Shown in pieces: positions 27,247-35,742 of a stretch of DNA of 64,000 nt (position 1 is its first letter; the number at the start of each line of letters is the position of its first letter). Where the stretch lies: contig NZ_BMCS01000002.1 in assembly GCF_014635305.1 (NCBI RefSeq), positions 919,664-983,663 of the forward strand, written 5' to 3'. The position numbers and the translations under genes are program-made. The stretch comes from Williamsia phyllosphaerae. Lineage in GTDB: Bacteria; Actinomycetota; Actinomycetes; Mycobacteriales; Mycobacteriaceae. The notes beneath the pieces were generated by a model. The model was given only the letters and a program-made list of their open reading frames with translations. It had not been told where the DNA came from and did not search any database.

Positions 27247-27728
27247 CACGTAAAGGCCAGCCGCGGGGCACCCCGTGGCTGACGCCTGCGCAGCAGCAGA
27301 CGTGGCGCTCGTACATGGGGCTCTCATTGCAGATGACCTACGAGATGAACCGCCAGCTCTCCGAGGACGCCGATCTCTCCCTCGCCGACTACTCGGTGCT
27401 CGTCGCCCTGGCCGACAGCGAGGACGGACGACGCGGGCTCACCGAACTAGCGACCGAGATCGGATGGGAACGCAGTCGGCTGTCGCATCACCTGAAGCGG
27501 ATGTGCAGCCGCGGGCTGACCGAGCGACATCCGTCGCGAACCGACGGTCGGGCCACCGATGCGACTCTGACGTCGGCCGGCCGCGTCGCCCTGGAGTCCG
27601 CGTCCGCCGGTCACGTGGACCTGGTGCAGCGCCTGTTCTTCGCGCCCCTCGACGAGACGGACGTCGTGTCACTCGGCGAGGTTCTCGACCGGCTGCGGAC
27701 ACACGTGCGCGACGCGGGCACCCTGTGA
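27243..27728 (+). CDS. MarR family transcriptional regulator
   Basis: This 161-residue winged-helix protein carries LADYSVLVALADSEDGRRGLTELATEIGWERSRLSHHLKRMCSRGLTER in the DNA-binding region and a wing around RTDGRATDATLTSAGRVAL, typical of the MarR family. It forms dimers that normally repress a divergent gene and respond to phenolic or oxidising ligands. The NTF2-like gene is divergent. The palindrome at its start codon suggests autoregulation. Confidence 0.88.
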   Translation: MSRKGQPRGTPWLTPAQQQTWRSYMGLSLQMTYEMNRQLSEDADLSLADYSVLVALADSEDGRRGLTELATEIGWERSRLSHHLKRMCSRGLTERHPSRTDGRATDATLTSAGRVALESASAGHVDLVQRLFFAPLDETDVVSLGEVLDRLRTHVRDAGTL

Positions 27729-27772
27729 CCCCTCGATGAGTACCGGCGTGACGCGGTCTCGACGTTTCGTCG

Positions 27773-27778
27773 TAGAAT
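27773..27778 (+). promoter_or_regulatory. -10 element of leaderless micro-protein gene
   Basis: TAGAAT matches TANNNT and ends 7 bases before the GTG at 27786, with no Shine-Dalgarno sequence between them. Confidence 0.55.
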
Positions 27779-27785
27779 CGGGGAC

Positions 27786-27884
27786 GTGGTCATCTTCTTC
27801 GAAGTCCTGCTGGTCATTGCGACGCTCGCGATCGTCTGGTTCGGCCTGTACACGCTGTACCGGTTGATCAACGACGAGTCGTGA
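27786..27884 (+). CDS. single-TM micro-protein, leaderless
   Basis: This 32-residue frame, with a GTG start, has one hydrophobic helix (FFEVLLVIATLAIVWFGLY) followed by a short polar tail TLYRLINDES. Coding character is supported by the TM pattern, a matching leaderless promoter and position 39 bases ahead of the nitrobindin-like gene, with which it would share a transcript. It probably lies in the cytoplasmic membrane. I do not recognise a named family; roles as a regulator or anchor for the downstream protein are speculation. Confidence 0.68.
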   Translation: MVIFFEVLLVIATLAIVWFGLYTLYRLINDES

Positions 27885-27923
27885 TCCGCACCCCCGCTGC
27901 GCTCACACCCCACGGGGACACAC

Positions 27924-28598
27924 ATGCCGACCGATGACGAGTCCGGCGCGGAACCGACGCCGCCCGTCATCGCGGGCAATGACGCGATCGCGGCCGCCGA
28001 GGAGCGCGCCGCGCACACCGCCGACGCCAACATCCCGAATCTCGCCGGGCTCCCGTTGCCCGACGACACCGCCAACCTACGCCAGGGCCCGGATCTGCAT
28101 CCGGGTCTCCTCGGCCTTCTGCCCCTGGTCGGTGTCTGGCGCGGTCTGGGCGAGGGTAACGACCCGGCTTCGGGCGCCTACCACTTCGGGCAGCAGATCG
28201 TCATCAGTCACGACGGACAGAACTACCTGAGCTGGGAGTCGCGCTCCTGGGTGATCGACGACGACGCCCAGTACGTCGGCCCCAGCCTGCGCGAGTCGGG
28301 ATTCTGGCGGATCAGCGGTCCCGACAGCGACGAGACGATCGAGTTCCTCCTGACGCACGCCGAGGGGTGGATCGAGCTGTTCTACGGCTCGCCGTTGAAC
28401 CAGACGTCCTGGGAACTCGTGACCGATGTGGTGATCACGTCGGCGTCCGGCACGGCCGACGGTCGTCAGATCGGTGGCGCCAAGCGTCTTTACGGTCTCG
28501 TGGAGGACGGTGACCTCGCCTACGTGGAAGAACGTGTCGACGCCGACGGCGACCTCGTCCCCCGCCTCTCCGCCAAGTTGCAACGTCACATCGGCTGA
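27924..28598 (+). CDS. nitrobindin-like / FABP-like beta-barrel protein
   Basis: This 224-residue protein has an N-terminal Glu/Ala-rich helix segment and a THAP4/nitrobindin-type 10-stranded barrel: [18 protein letters not shown] holds the GxWxGxG motif, with the beta segments [18 protein letters not shown] and [24 protein letters not shown]. tuberculosis Rv0813c is the family member at the corresponding position. Nitrobindins bind ferric heme and can handle NO or peroxynitrite; heme binding is inferred here. The start follows ACGGGGA. Confidence 0.88.
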   Translation: MPTDDESGAEPTPPVIAGNDAIAAAEERAAHTADANIPNLAGLPLPDDTANLRQGPDLHPGLLGLLPLVGVWRGLGEGNDPASGAYHFGQQIVISHDGQNYLSWESRSWVIDDDAQYVGPSLRESGFWRISGPDSDETIEFLLTHAEGWIELFYGSPLNQTSWELVTDVVITSASGTADGRQIGGAKRLYGLVEDGDLAYVEERVDADGDLVPRLSAKLQRHIG

Positions 28599-28690
28599 CG
28601 TCCCGTCAGTGAAGTAGCACTACTGAGGTGTGTCGGATACTGGACTAAGGGTTGATGCGCGCAATGCCCTGTTGGTGAGAAGCTGACAGG

Positions 28691-29239
28691 ATGATGATTG
28701 CGAGCGCGAATGTGCCGGGCGAACGCGAGACGCTGATCGAGATCTACGGAGATCAGCGCAAGGCACTCCTCGTCACTCTCGATGGACTCTCCGAGGACGA
28801 CGCGCGCAAGGCATCCACCGTCAGCGAGCTGACCCTCGGCGGTCTCGTGAAGCACCTGACAAATGTCGAGAAGTACTGGATCACCACGATCGCCGAGGCC
28901 GATCCCGACGCCGAGTTCGACGTGGCCGGCGCCGAGAACGCCTACACGCTGATCGACGGCGAGACGTTCGCGGACTGGCTGGCCGAGTACCGCGATCAGG
29001 CGCAGCGCACCGACGAGTTCATCGCGACCGTGCCCGACCTGGACCTGTTGATCCCCGTCCCGACGGCGCCGTGGGCGCCGGTCCGCCAGCACCACACGGT
29101 GCGGCGCATCCTGCTGCACCTCTTCCGCGAGACCGCGCAGCACAGCGGTCATGCCGACCTGATCCGTGAGGCGATCGACGGACAGAGCACCACCATGACG
29201 ATGGCGTCGGACGCCAACCGGAGCTCCGACCGGGCCTGA
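28691..29239 (+). CDS. DinB-family (DUF664) protein
   Basis: This 182-residue four-helix-bundle protein of the DinB/YfiT superfamily shows GLVKHLTNVEKYWI near residue 56 and a C-terminal HLFRETAQHSGHADLIREAI, giving the His triad that binds a divalent metal. In mycothiol-producing Actinobacteria several members are mycothiol-dependent transferases or detoxifying enzymes. That is a possible role here since mshD is nearby, but it is not proven. ATG 28691 follows GACAGG. Confidence 0.85.
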   Translation: MMIASANVPGERETLIEIYGDQRKALLVTLDGLSEDDARKASTVSELTLGGLVKHLTNVEKYWITTIAEADPDAEFDVAGAENAYTLIDGETFADWLAEYRDQAQRTDEFIATVPDLDLLIPVPTAPWAPVRQHHTVRRILLHLFRETAQHSGHADLIREAIDGQSTTMTMASDANRSSDRA

Positions 29240-29562
29240 CCGGGCCAGGCCTGCCCTCAGGGGCTGACCCGACCCCGGACATGGGACGACCCCCGCACCG
29301 CTCCCTTGGGGAGCCGAGCCTGTCAGGACATGACAGGGATGCGGGGGCCGGGCGACCACCGGGGATTCGCAGGGTGACGGCGCCGCTGTCACGTCAACCG
29401 TGACGGGCGGTTTCGCACCGGGGAACCCGGGCAACACGCCACCTAACTGATGGTCACCTCACGTGTCCATATGTTTTTCAACTGCAGACCACCTCCTTCC
29501 TCGTGTACGCACGACGCTACGCGCGCTCCGACCGGTCGGCAACGGATTAATCGATTCGGGAT
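29240..29562. other. 323-base intergenic stretch with strong secondary structure
   Basis: This gap lies between the DinB gene (plus) and cydC (minus). It holds a three-way-junction-like set of inverted repeats at 29290-29347, a further hairpin at 29388-29404 (GTCACG/CGTGAC) and a minus-strand AAGGAGG at 29492-29498 followed 10 bases later by a TTG frame of 12 codons (29443-29481). The latter encodes MKNIWTREVTIS. No longer gene is apparent. It may be a combined terminator region, a structured RNA or a small ORF. Confidence 0.5.
29290..29347. repeat. nested inverted repeats (three-way junction)
   Basis: The outer stem CCCCCGCA/TGCGGGGG (29290-29297 and 29340-29347) encloses two perfect hairpins, CTCCC/GGGAG (29301-29313) and CCTGTCA/TGACAGG (29319-29337). 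It could fold on either strand. It may serve as a terminator for the DinB gene and cydC. Confidence 0.68.
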
Positions 29563-31272
29563 TTACGCGGCCCGCGAACGCGACCGCGCCTGTCGGCGTT
29601 GACAACCGAGATCCACCACGCGAGCCGTACCGGTGTCCGACGGCAGTCGGTGGGTCACCAGGACGACGGTGCGATCCGGTGCGATCAACCCGCTGTCGGG
29701 GTCGAGCAGCGCGCGGTGCAGTCGGTCGGACTCGGTGCGGTCGAGATGCTCGCACGGCTCGTCGAGTAGCAGCACGGGTGCCGGGTTTATCACCGCACGC
29801 GCGAGCAGCAGACGTCGGCGTTGCCCCGCGCTCATCGCGTCGGCGCCGCTGTCGAGGACGGTGTCGAGGCCGTCGGGCAGGCCGACCACCCAGCGGTGCA
29901 GGCCGACCGAGCCGAGAACCTGGTGCAGCAGTTCGTCGGCGGCGTCACCCCGGGACACGAGGAGGTTCTCCCGCACCGTCGTCGCGAAGACGTGGCCGTC
30001 CTCCCCGAAGTAGCGCACCGCGTCGTCGGGCGTCGAGCCCGGCGTGTGCACCGCACCGGCAACGGGGTCGAGCAGACCGGCGAGCGTGAGCAGCAGGGTC
30101 GTCTTGCCGCACCCGCTCGGCCCGACGATCGCGACGCGGTCGCCGGGTTCGATGGAGTCGAGGTCGGTGTCGGGGCCGAACACAGTGGTGCCCGTGTGAC
30201 CCCACCGCAGGCCGTCGGTCCGCACAGTCGGAGTCACATCGGGCGGGATCGGTCGGGACAGGGTCGGCCGGGGCAGGGTCGGTCGGGGTACGGGCGAGAG
30301 GTCGGTGACCGGGCCGGCGCCGTCGACGAGGTCCATCACCCGCGCCGAGGCGAGGCGGCTGCGGTGGAGCTGCCGACCGGCATCGATGAGCGAACCGGCG
30401 GTCTCGAAAGCGCTTAGCGGTAACAGGATCAGCACACCGATGGTCGTGGCGTTCGACGTCGAGCTCATCCCCAGGGCGATAAGGGATGCGGTCACCGTCG
30501 TGAGCGCGAGGGCGGCGGGCAGTACCGCGGCCGCGAGGGATTCGGTGCGTCGACCTCGGTCATGGGCCTCGAGCGCCCGACGTTCGGCGTCCTCGGCTCG
30601 GCTCAGCAGCCGGTCCCGACGGCCGGCCACGACGAGCTCCGGTGCGTGCCACAGCAGCGTGGTGGTGATCTCGGCGACCTCGTCGCGCGCGGTGTGGGCG
30701 TCGCGTTCCGAGCGGGCGGCGCCCGCGGCGGCCGCGATCGGGGCCACGACTCCGGCGAGAACCCACGCGGCGGCCATCGCGACGCCTGCCCACGGCGATA
30801 TCCACGCCATGACCGCGACGGCGGCGATCGCGGTGACCGCTGCGGATCCGATGGGGATGAGTCCTCGGATGAGGGCGTTGCCCACCTCGTCGATGTCGTC
30901 GCCGCTGCGCGAGACGATCTCGGCGCGACGCAACGTCACCGAGTACGACGGCGACCCGCCCGCCAGCGCGCGGTAGAGCCGCGCACGGGCGGTGGCCATC
31001 GCGTCGAGCGCGAGATCGTGCGTGGCCAGGCGTTCGAGATACCGCAGCAGGGCTCGCGAGATACCCAGTGCACGAACGGCGGTGACCGCCACCGACAACG
31101 CCAGCACCGGCGGCATCTGCCACGCCCGGGTGATCAACCACGCCGACAACCCGGCCAGCGCGAGTGCGCTCATCGCGGCCGCGGCGCCGAGCAGCAGGGA
31201 CTTGGCGACCGGTCCGGCGCGGAGTCCGAGCAGTCGCAGCGCGCGTATCAGCGGATCAGACACGGACCGCAC
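29563..31272 (-). CDS. cydC: CydC, thiol reductant ABC exporter subunit
   Basis: This 569-residue half-transporter has six TM helices (to about residue 300) and an ATPase domain with Walker A (GPSGCGKTTLLLTLAG), signature (MSAGQRRRLLLARA) and Walker B (PVLLLDEPCEHLD). With CydD it exports cysteine or glutathione-like thiols and is needed to assemble cytochrome bd. The linker is Pro/Thr-rich with a repeated RPTLSRP motif. It overlaps cydD by 17 bases and ends the cydABDC operon. Confidence 0.93.
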   Translation of the reverse strand: MRSVSDPLIRALRLLGLRAGPVAKSLLLGAAAAMSALALAGLSAWLITRAWQMPPVLALSVAVTAVRALGISRALLRYLERLATHDLALDAMATARARLYRALAGGSPSYSVTLRRAEIVSRSGDDIDEVGNALIRGLIPIGSAAVTAIAAVAVMAWISPWAGVAMAAAWVLAGVVAPIAAAAGAARSERDAHTARDEVAEITTTLLWHAPELVVAGRRDRLLSRAEDAERRALEAHDRGRRTESLAAAVLPAALALTTVTASLIALGMSSTSNATTIGVLILLPLSAFETAGSLIDAGRQLHRSRLASARVMDLVDGAGPVTDLSPVPRPTLPRPTLSRPIPPDVTPTVRTDGLRWGHTGTTVFGPDTDLDSIEPGDRVAIVGPSGCGKTTLLLTLAGLLDPVAGAVHTPGSTPDDAVRYFGEDGHVFATTVRENLLVSRGDAADELLHQVLGSVGLHRWVVGLPDGLDTVLDSGADAMSAGQRRRLLLARAVINPAPVLLLDEPCEHLDRTESDRLHRALLDPDSGLIAPDRTVVLVTHRLPSDTGTARVVDLGCQRRQARSRSRAA

Positions 31273-32983
31273 CCATCTCGATCACGCGCTCGGCGCACGC
31301 GAGCACAGCCGGGCGGTGACTGACGACGATCACCGTGTCGCCCGCGGCGGCGCGGGCGCGCAGGGCGTCCATCACCCGGGCCTCGGACTCGTCGTCGAGG
31401 TGTGCGGTGGGCTCGTCGAGGAGCAGCAGCCGCGCGGGCGACGCCAGCACCCGGGTGAGCGCAAGGCGTTGTCGCTGGCCGGCCGAGATGCCCACCCCAC
31501 CGGTGCCGATCAGGGTGTCGATGCCGTCGGGTAGTTCCCGCACGACGGTGTCGAAACCGACGGCACGCGCGGCGGTGTCGATCGACGAGCGGTCGGCGTC
31601 GAAGAGCGAGAGGTTGTCGGCGACGCTGCCGGGTAACACCACCGGCGGCTCGGCCAGCCAGGCGATGTCGCCGACGGCTGGCCCGGACACGGGGGTGTCG
31701 CCGATCAACACGACGCCCTCGTCGGGGCGGATCAGGCCGGCGATGGCCTGCAGGGTGGTGCTCTTCCCGGTGCCGTTGTCGCCGGTGATGACGGTGATCG
31801 CGCCGCGTTCGCACCGTGCGGTGAGGCCGCGCGGGGCCCACCCGTCGCGGTCCACGATCCCCACGCCCACGAACTCCACCCCCGTCGACTGGGCGGTTAC
31901 GGACGTCGACTGGGCACGTACGGACGTTGGTTGGGCACTTACCGACGTTGGTTGGGCACTCGACGCGTGTAGGTGCCCAACTGATGGGTGTACGTGCCCA
32001 ACTGGCGGGTCGAGGATCGCGAGGACATCGTCGGCGGCGACGCGACCGGCCTCGGAGTTGTGGAACTGCGTGCCCACCGACCGCAGCGGCAGGTAGACCT
32101 CCGGGGCCAGGATCAAAGCGAGGATGCCCGCGTAGAGGCCCATGTCGCCGTACACCAGCCGCAACCCGATTCCCACGGCCACGACGGCGACGCACAGCGT
32201 CGCCAACAGCTCGAGGACCGCGCCGGAGAGGAACGCGATCCGGAGCGCGCCCATCGTCGAACGCCGGTTCGCCTGACCCAACGCACTGACACGATCGGCG
32301 GGCTCGTCGGCACGGTGCAGCGCACGCAGGGTGGGAATGCCGGCCACGAGATCGAGCAGCTGGGCGGCCTGTCGGTTCATCGCGTCGAGGCGTGCACGGG
32401 TCCGGTGCCGGGTCATCAGACCGATGAGGACCATGAACACCGGGATCAGCGGCAGCGTCACGACGACGATCACCGCGGACGTGAGGTCGGTGAAGGCCAT
32501 CACGACGATCACCGCCGGCGTGACGGTCACCGACAGCACCAGCGATGGCACGAACGACGTCAGGTACGGACCCAGTCCCTCGAGTCCCCGGGTCAGGACG
32601 GTCACCAGATCGCCGCGCCTGCGCTGTAGGTCGCGCGGGCTCGTGTGTGCCGGGTCGGTGAGTGTCCGCAGCGCCGCGCCCCGGAGTTCGGCGATCACCG
32701 CCGCCGACGCACGATGGGCGTATCGGTCCTGGAACAGGGTCGCGACCACCCGGACGACGAATGCCACCGCCAGCATCACCAGGTGCGCCTGCTGCGCGTC
32801 CACCGACCTCGCGCCGGGGTCGGTGACCAACTCGGAGAGGATCGCGGCGATGGCCACCGCGCCGACGATGACCGCCGCCGCCGTGACCACCCCCATGACG
32901 CTGGTGAGCACGACGTAGCGGCGTGCGCTCGGGGACCGCCGCAGCAGTCGGGGGTCGATCGGCGGTCGCGGTGTCGTGCTCAT
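31256..32983 (-). CDS. cydD: CydD, thiol reductant ABC exporter subunit
   Basis: This 575-residue half-transporter starts MSTTPRPPIDPRLL, overlapping the cydB stop by 4 bases (ATGA). The TM domain covers about residues 20-310; the ATPase has Walker A (GDNGTGKSTTLQ), signature (ISAGQRQRLALTRV) and Walker B (RLLLLDEPTAHLD). Between the TM domain and the ATPase lies a stretch of 7-residue repeats such as AQPTSVS and AQSTSVT, unusual for this family. It is co-transcribed with cydAB and cydC. Confidence 0.93.
   Translation of the reverse strand: MSTTPRPPIDPRLLRRSPSARRYVVLTSVMGVVTAAAVIVGAVAIAAILSELVTDPGARSVDAQQAHLVMLAVAFVVRVVATLFQDRYAHRASAAVIAELRGAALRTLTDPAHTSPRDLQRRRGDLVTVLTRGLEGLGPYLTSFVPSLVLSVTVTPAVIVVMAFTDLTSAVIVVVTLPLIPVFMVLIGLMTRHRTRARLDAMNRQAAQLLDLVAGIPTLRALHRADEPADRVSALGQANRRSTMGALRIAFLSGAVLELLATLCVAVVAVGIGLRLVYGDMGLYAGILALILAPEVYLPLRSVGTQFHNSEAGRVAADDVLAILDPPVGHVHPSVGHLHASSAQPTSVSAQPTSVRAQSTSVTAQSTGVEFVGVGIVDRDGWAPRGLTARCERGAITVITGDNGTGKSTTLQAIAGLIRPDEGVVLIGDTPVSGPAVGDIAWLAEPPVVLPGSVADNLSLFDADRSSIDTAARAVGFDTVVRELPDGIDTLIGTGGVGISAGQRQRLALTRVLASPARLLLLDEPTAHLDDESEARVMDALRARAAAGDTVIVVSHRPAVLACAERVIEMGAVRV
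31878..32003. repeat. 21-base tandem repeats inside cydD
   Basis: There are six consecutive 21-base units: four of one type (31878-31961) containing GGGCAC-like cores, then two (31962-32003) containing GTGCCCAACT, which is complementary to the GTTGGGCAC core of the first set. Frame is kept, and the two sets can pair as an inverted repeat. Confidence 0.88.
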
Positions 32984-34056
32984 CGCGACCGATCCTCGGC
33001 AACCGTGTCGGTGGGCGCGCGCATCGACAGCCCGATCGACGACGGGATGTCGCGGGTCGAGATCCGTTGCCGGAAGACCCAGTACGTCCACGCCTGATAG
33101 CCGACGACCACCGGGACCATCACGATCGATGCCCAGCTGATCACGGTGAGTGTGTAGTGGCTCGAGGCGGCACCCGCGATGGCCAGGTCGAAGGCGGGAT
33201 CGATGGTCGAGGGGATCAGCGCCTGCCACAGTGTGCCGAAGACGATCACCGCCACCGCCGCGATGGTCAGGCTCGTGGCCGCGAACGCCGATGCCTCACG
33301 TCGCGCCGTCGTGGCCACCGCGGTCAGGACGGCCGCGACCGCGGCAACCGCGAGAGCGATTGCGGTGACGTCGGTTCCGTGCTCCGCCTGGTTCCACAGC
33401 CCGAAGGCAAGCACCACCACGGCAGCGGGAACGGCGAGGCGACGGGCTACGGTCATCGACGCGACACGCATCTCGTCCGCGGTCTTCAGCGAGAGGAACA
33501 CCGCTCCGTGCGTGAGGAACAGGATGGTCGTCGCAGCACCGCCGAGCAGGGCGTAGGGATGGACGAGATCGCCGACGCCGCCGACGAACTGGTGGCCGGA
33601 ATCGATGGGCAACCCACGCATGAGGTTCGCGAACGCGACTCCCCACAGAAAGGCCGGCAACCACGAGCCCAGTCCGATGCCGACATCGCACCACCGTCGC
33701 CAGCGGGGGTCGTCGATCTTGCCCCGCCACTCGATGGCCACCACCCGCGCGATGAGTCCCACGAGAATCAGCAGCAGCGGCAGGTACAGCGCACTGAACA
33801 TCGTTGCGTACCAACCGGGGAACGCCGCGAACATCGCGCCCGCCCCGGTGATGACCCACACCTCGTTGCCGTCCCACACCGGGCCGATGGTGTTGATCAG
33901 TACGCGCCGTCGGACATCGCCCTCCTCCGACGTCTCGCCGCGTCGTCGTCCGACGAACGGCATCAACATGCCTACCCCGAAGTCGAACCCCTCGAGCAGG
34001 AAGTAGCCGGCGAACAGCACGGCCACCACCACGAACCAGATCTCCGGAAGACTCAT
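32980..34056 (-). CDS. cydB: cytochrome bd oxidase subunit II (CydB)
   Basis: This 358-residue membrane protein begins MSLPEIWFVVVAVLFAGYFLLEGFDFGVGML, the conserved CydB N-terminus, and has about eight or nine TM helices. The motif GPVWDGNEVWVITGAGAMFAAFPGWYA is diagnostic. It partners CydA in the high-affinity quinol oxidase that works at low oxygen. It lies 17 bases after cydA and overlaps cydD. Confidence 0.95.
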   Translation of the reverse strand: MSLPEIWFVVVAVLFAGYFLLEGFDFGVGMLMPFVGRRRGETSEEGDVRRRVLINTIGPVWDGNEVWVITGAGAMFAAFPGWYATMFSALYLPLLLILVGLIARVVAIEWRGKIDDPRWRRWCDVGIGLGSWLPAFLWGVAFANLMRGLPIDSGHQFVGGVGDLVHPYALLGGAATTILFLTHGAVFLSLKTADEMRVASMTVARRLAVPAAVVVLAFGLWNQAEHGTDVTAIALAVAAVAAVLTAVATTARREASAFAATSLTIAAVAVIVFGTLWQALIPSTIDPAFDLAIAGAASSHYTLTVISWASIVMVPVVVGYQAWTYWVFRQRISTRDIPSSIGLSMRAPTDTVAEDRSR

Positions 34057-34073
34057 CGGAACCGACCTCTCAC

Positions 34074-35579
34074 CTAGTAGGCAAACGAAAGCTTCTCGGA
34101 CGCCACATCGTCTGCGTCGTCGCCGTCGGGCGGCGAGTCGTCGGTCGGCGGGTGGGCGTCGTGGGCCAGCGGCCCCTCGACCGCGTAACGGCGGATCAGT
34201 GAGAACCAGACCACTGCCAACACGCCGTATACCAGCGTGAACGTGATCAGCGACACCAGCACGGTCGCGCTCGAGTTGTTCGAGACCCCCTGCTGCACGG
34301 TCAGGTGGATGTTCGGGTCGCCCGTCGGGTTGGGCACCACCATCCAGGGCTGACGGCCCATCTCGGTGAACACCCAGCCGGAACTGTTGGCCAGGAACGG
34401 GGTCGGGATGGCCGCGATCGCCAGGCGCCCCAGCCACTTCGAGTCGGGCACCCGCCCCTTGCGGGTGAACCACAGTCCCGCCAGTGCCAGCAGCGCGGAG
34501 CCCGCGGCCCAGCCGATCATCGCGCGGAATGCCCAGTACGTGACGAAGAGGTTGGGTCGGTAGTCACCCGGTCCGACGGTCTCGTTGTAGTGCTGCTGCA
34601 TCTCGGCGACGCCGGGCAGCGTCGCGTCGAAGGTGTTGGTCGCCAGGAACGATGTGAGATTCGGCAGCTGGATGACCCGGGTGATCGAGTCACAGTTGTT
34701 GTGCGTGCCGATCGTCAACAATGAGAAGGACGCACCGGTCTCGGTGTGACACAGCGACTCCGCCGACGCCATCTTCATCGGCTGCTGCTCGAACATCAAC
34801 TTGCCCTGCACATCTCCGGTGATTGCGAGCGCAACACCGGAGACGACGATCACCCACAGTGCGAACCGCGTCACCGGTCGGTACAGGGTGCGGGCGTCGG
34901 TACGCAGCGTCGACGCCAGTTCGACGTCGACGGTCCGCTTCGCCCGCCGTGAGTTTCGGATCATCCACCACAGGCCGATGCCGGCGACGAAGGTACCCGC
35001 GGTGAGGAACGATCCGGCGACCGCATGTGGGAACGCCGACAGTGCGGTGTTGTTGGTCATCACGGCCCAGAAGTCCACGAGTTCAGCTCGTTTGGTCTCA
35101 GGGTTGAAGCGCGCCCCGACCGGGTGCTGCATCCAGGAGTTGGCCGCGATGATGAAGTAGGCGGAGGCGTTGACACCGATCGCGACGAGCCAGATGCAGG
35201 CGAGATGCACCTTCTTCGGCAGTCGCGCCCACCCGAAGATCCAAAGACCCAGAAAGGTGGACTCGAGGAAGAACGCGACGAGACCCTCGAGAGCCAGCGG
35301 CGCACCGAAGACGTCGCCGACGAAGCGGCTGTACTCGCTCCAGTTCATCCCGAACTGGAACTCCTGCACGATCCCGGTGGCGACACCGAGTGCGAAGTTG
35401 ATCAGGAACAATTTCCCGAAGAACTTGGTGGCGCGGTACCACTGCTCGTTCCCGGTGATGGTCCACACGGTCTGCATCACCGCGACCATCGGCGCCAGAC
35501 CGATCGTCAGCGGCACCAGGATGAAGTGGTAGACCGTCGTGATCCCGAATTGCCATCGCGAGATGTCGAGCGCGTTCAT
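34074..35579 (-). CDS. cydA: cytochrome bd oxidase subunit I (CydA)
   Basis: This 501-residue protein starts MNALDISRWQFGITTVYHF, with the heme b595/d ligand His18. Further signatures are FPHAVAGSFLTAG (heme b558 His) and SSGWVFTEMGRQPWMV, the GWxxxExGRQPW box of the quinol-binding region. ATG at 35579 was preferred over a GTG immediately upstream because GAGG lies 7 bases before it. It is the first gene of cydABDC. The promoter region contains a TACTAC/GTAGTA inverted repeat. Confidence 0.96.
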   Translation of the reverse strand: MNALDISRWQFGITTVYHFILVPLTIGLAPMVAVMQTVWTITGNEQWYRATKFFGKLFLINFALGVATGIVQEFQFGMNWSEYSRFVGDVFGAPLALEGLVAFFLESTFLGLWIFGWARLPKKVHLACIWLVAIGVNASAYFIIAANSWMQHPVGARFNPETKRAELVDFWAVMTNNTALSAFPHAVAGSFLTAGTFVAGIGLWWMIRNSRRAKRTVDVELASTLRTDARTLYRPVTRFALWVIVVSGVALAITGDVQGKLMFEQQPMKMASAESLCHTETGASFSLLTIGTHNNCDSITRVIQLPNLTSFLATNTFDATLPGVAEMQQHYNETVGPGDYRPNLFVTYWAFRAMIGWAAGSALLALAGLWFTRKGRVPDSKWLGRLAIAAIPTPFLANSSGWVFTEMGRQPWMVVPNPTGDPNIHLTVQQGVSNNSSATVLVSLITFTLVYGVLAVVWFSLIRRYAVEGPLAHDAHPPTDDSPPDGDDADDVASEKLSFAY

Positions 35580-35606
35580 CACGGGACCTCACTGTCCGAG
35601 TGGTGC

Positions 35607-35623
35607 TACTACCGTCCGTAGTA
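35607..35623. promoter_or_regulatory. inverted-repeat operator candidate upstream of cydA
   Basis: TACTAC-N5-GTAGTA is a perfect inverted repeat 28 bases upstream of the cydA start, overlapping GTAGTACTAC (35618-35627), itself a palindrome. The shape resembles BlaI/CopY-type operators; the actual regulator is unknown. Confidence 0.5.
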
Positions 35624-35742
35624 CTACAGCCGACCGTAGACCTGGGCAGCACTGATCGCCAGAGGTCAGGGGTGTCTCGTGCACCACAGGACGGGCGCCG
35701 AGGACGTTCACGCAACGGTCGGCCGGAGGCCGAACGGCGACG

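Noticed and set aside
28586..29437. 283-codon minus-strand frame
   Set aside because: Antisense to the DinB gene with Pro/Arg-rich shadow composition; only its extreme N-terminal part lies in the structured gap.
29281..29480. riboswitch (c-di-AMP or cobalamin type)
   Set aside because: I compared the hairpins with the motifs I remember and found no convincing conserved core; no suitable gene lies downstream on either strand.
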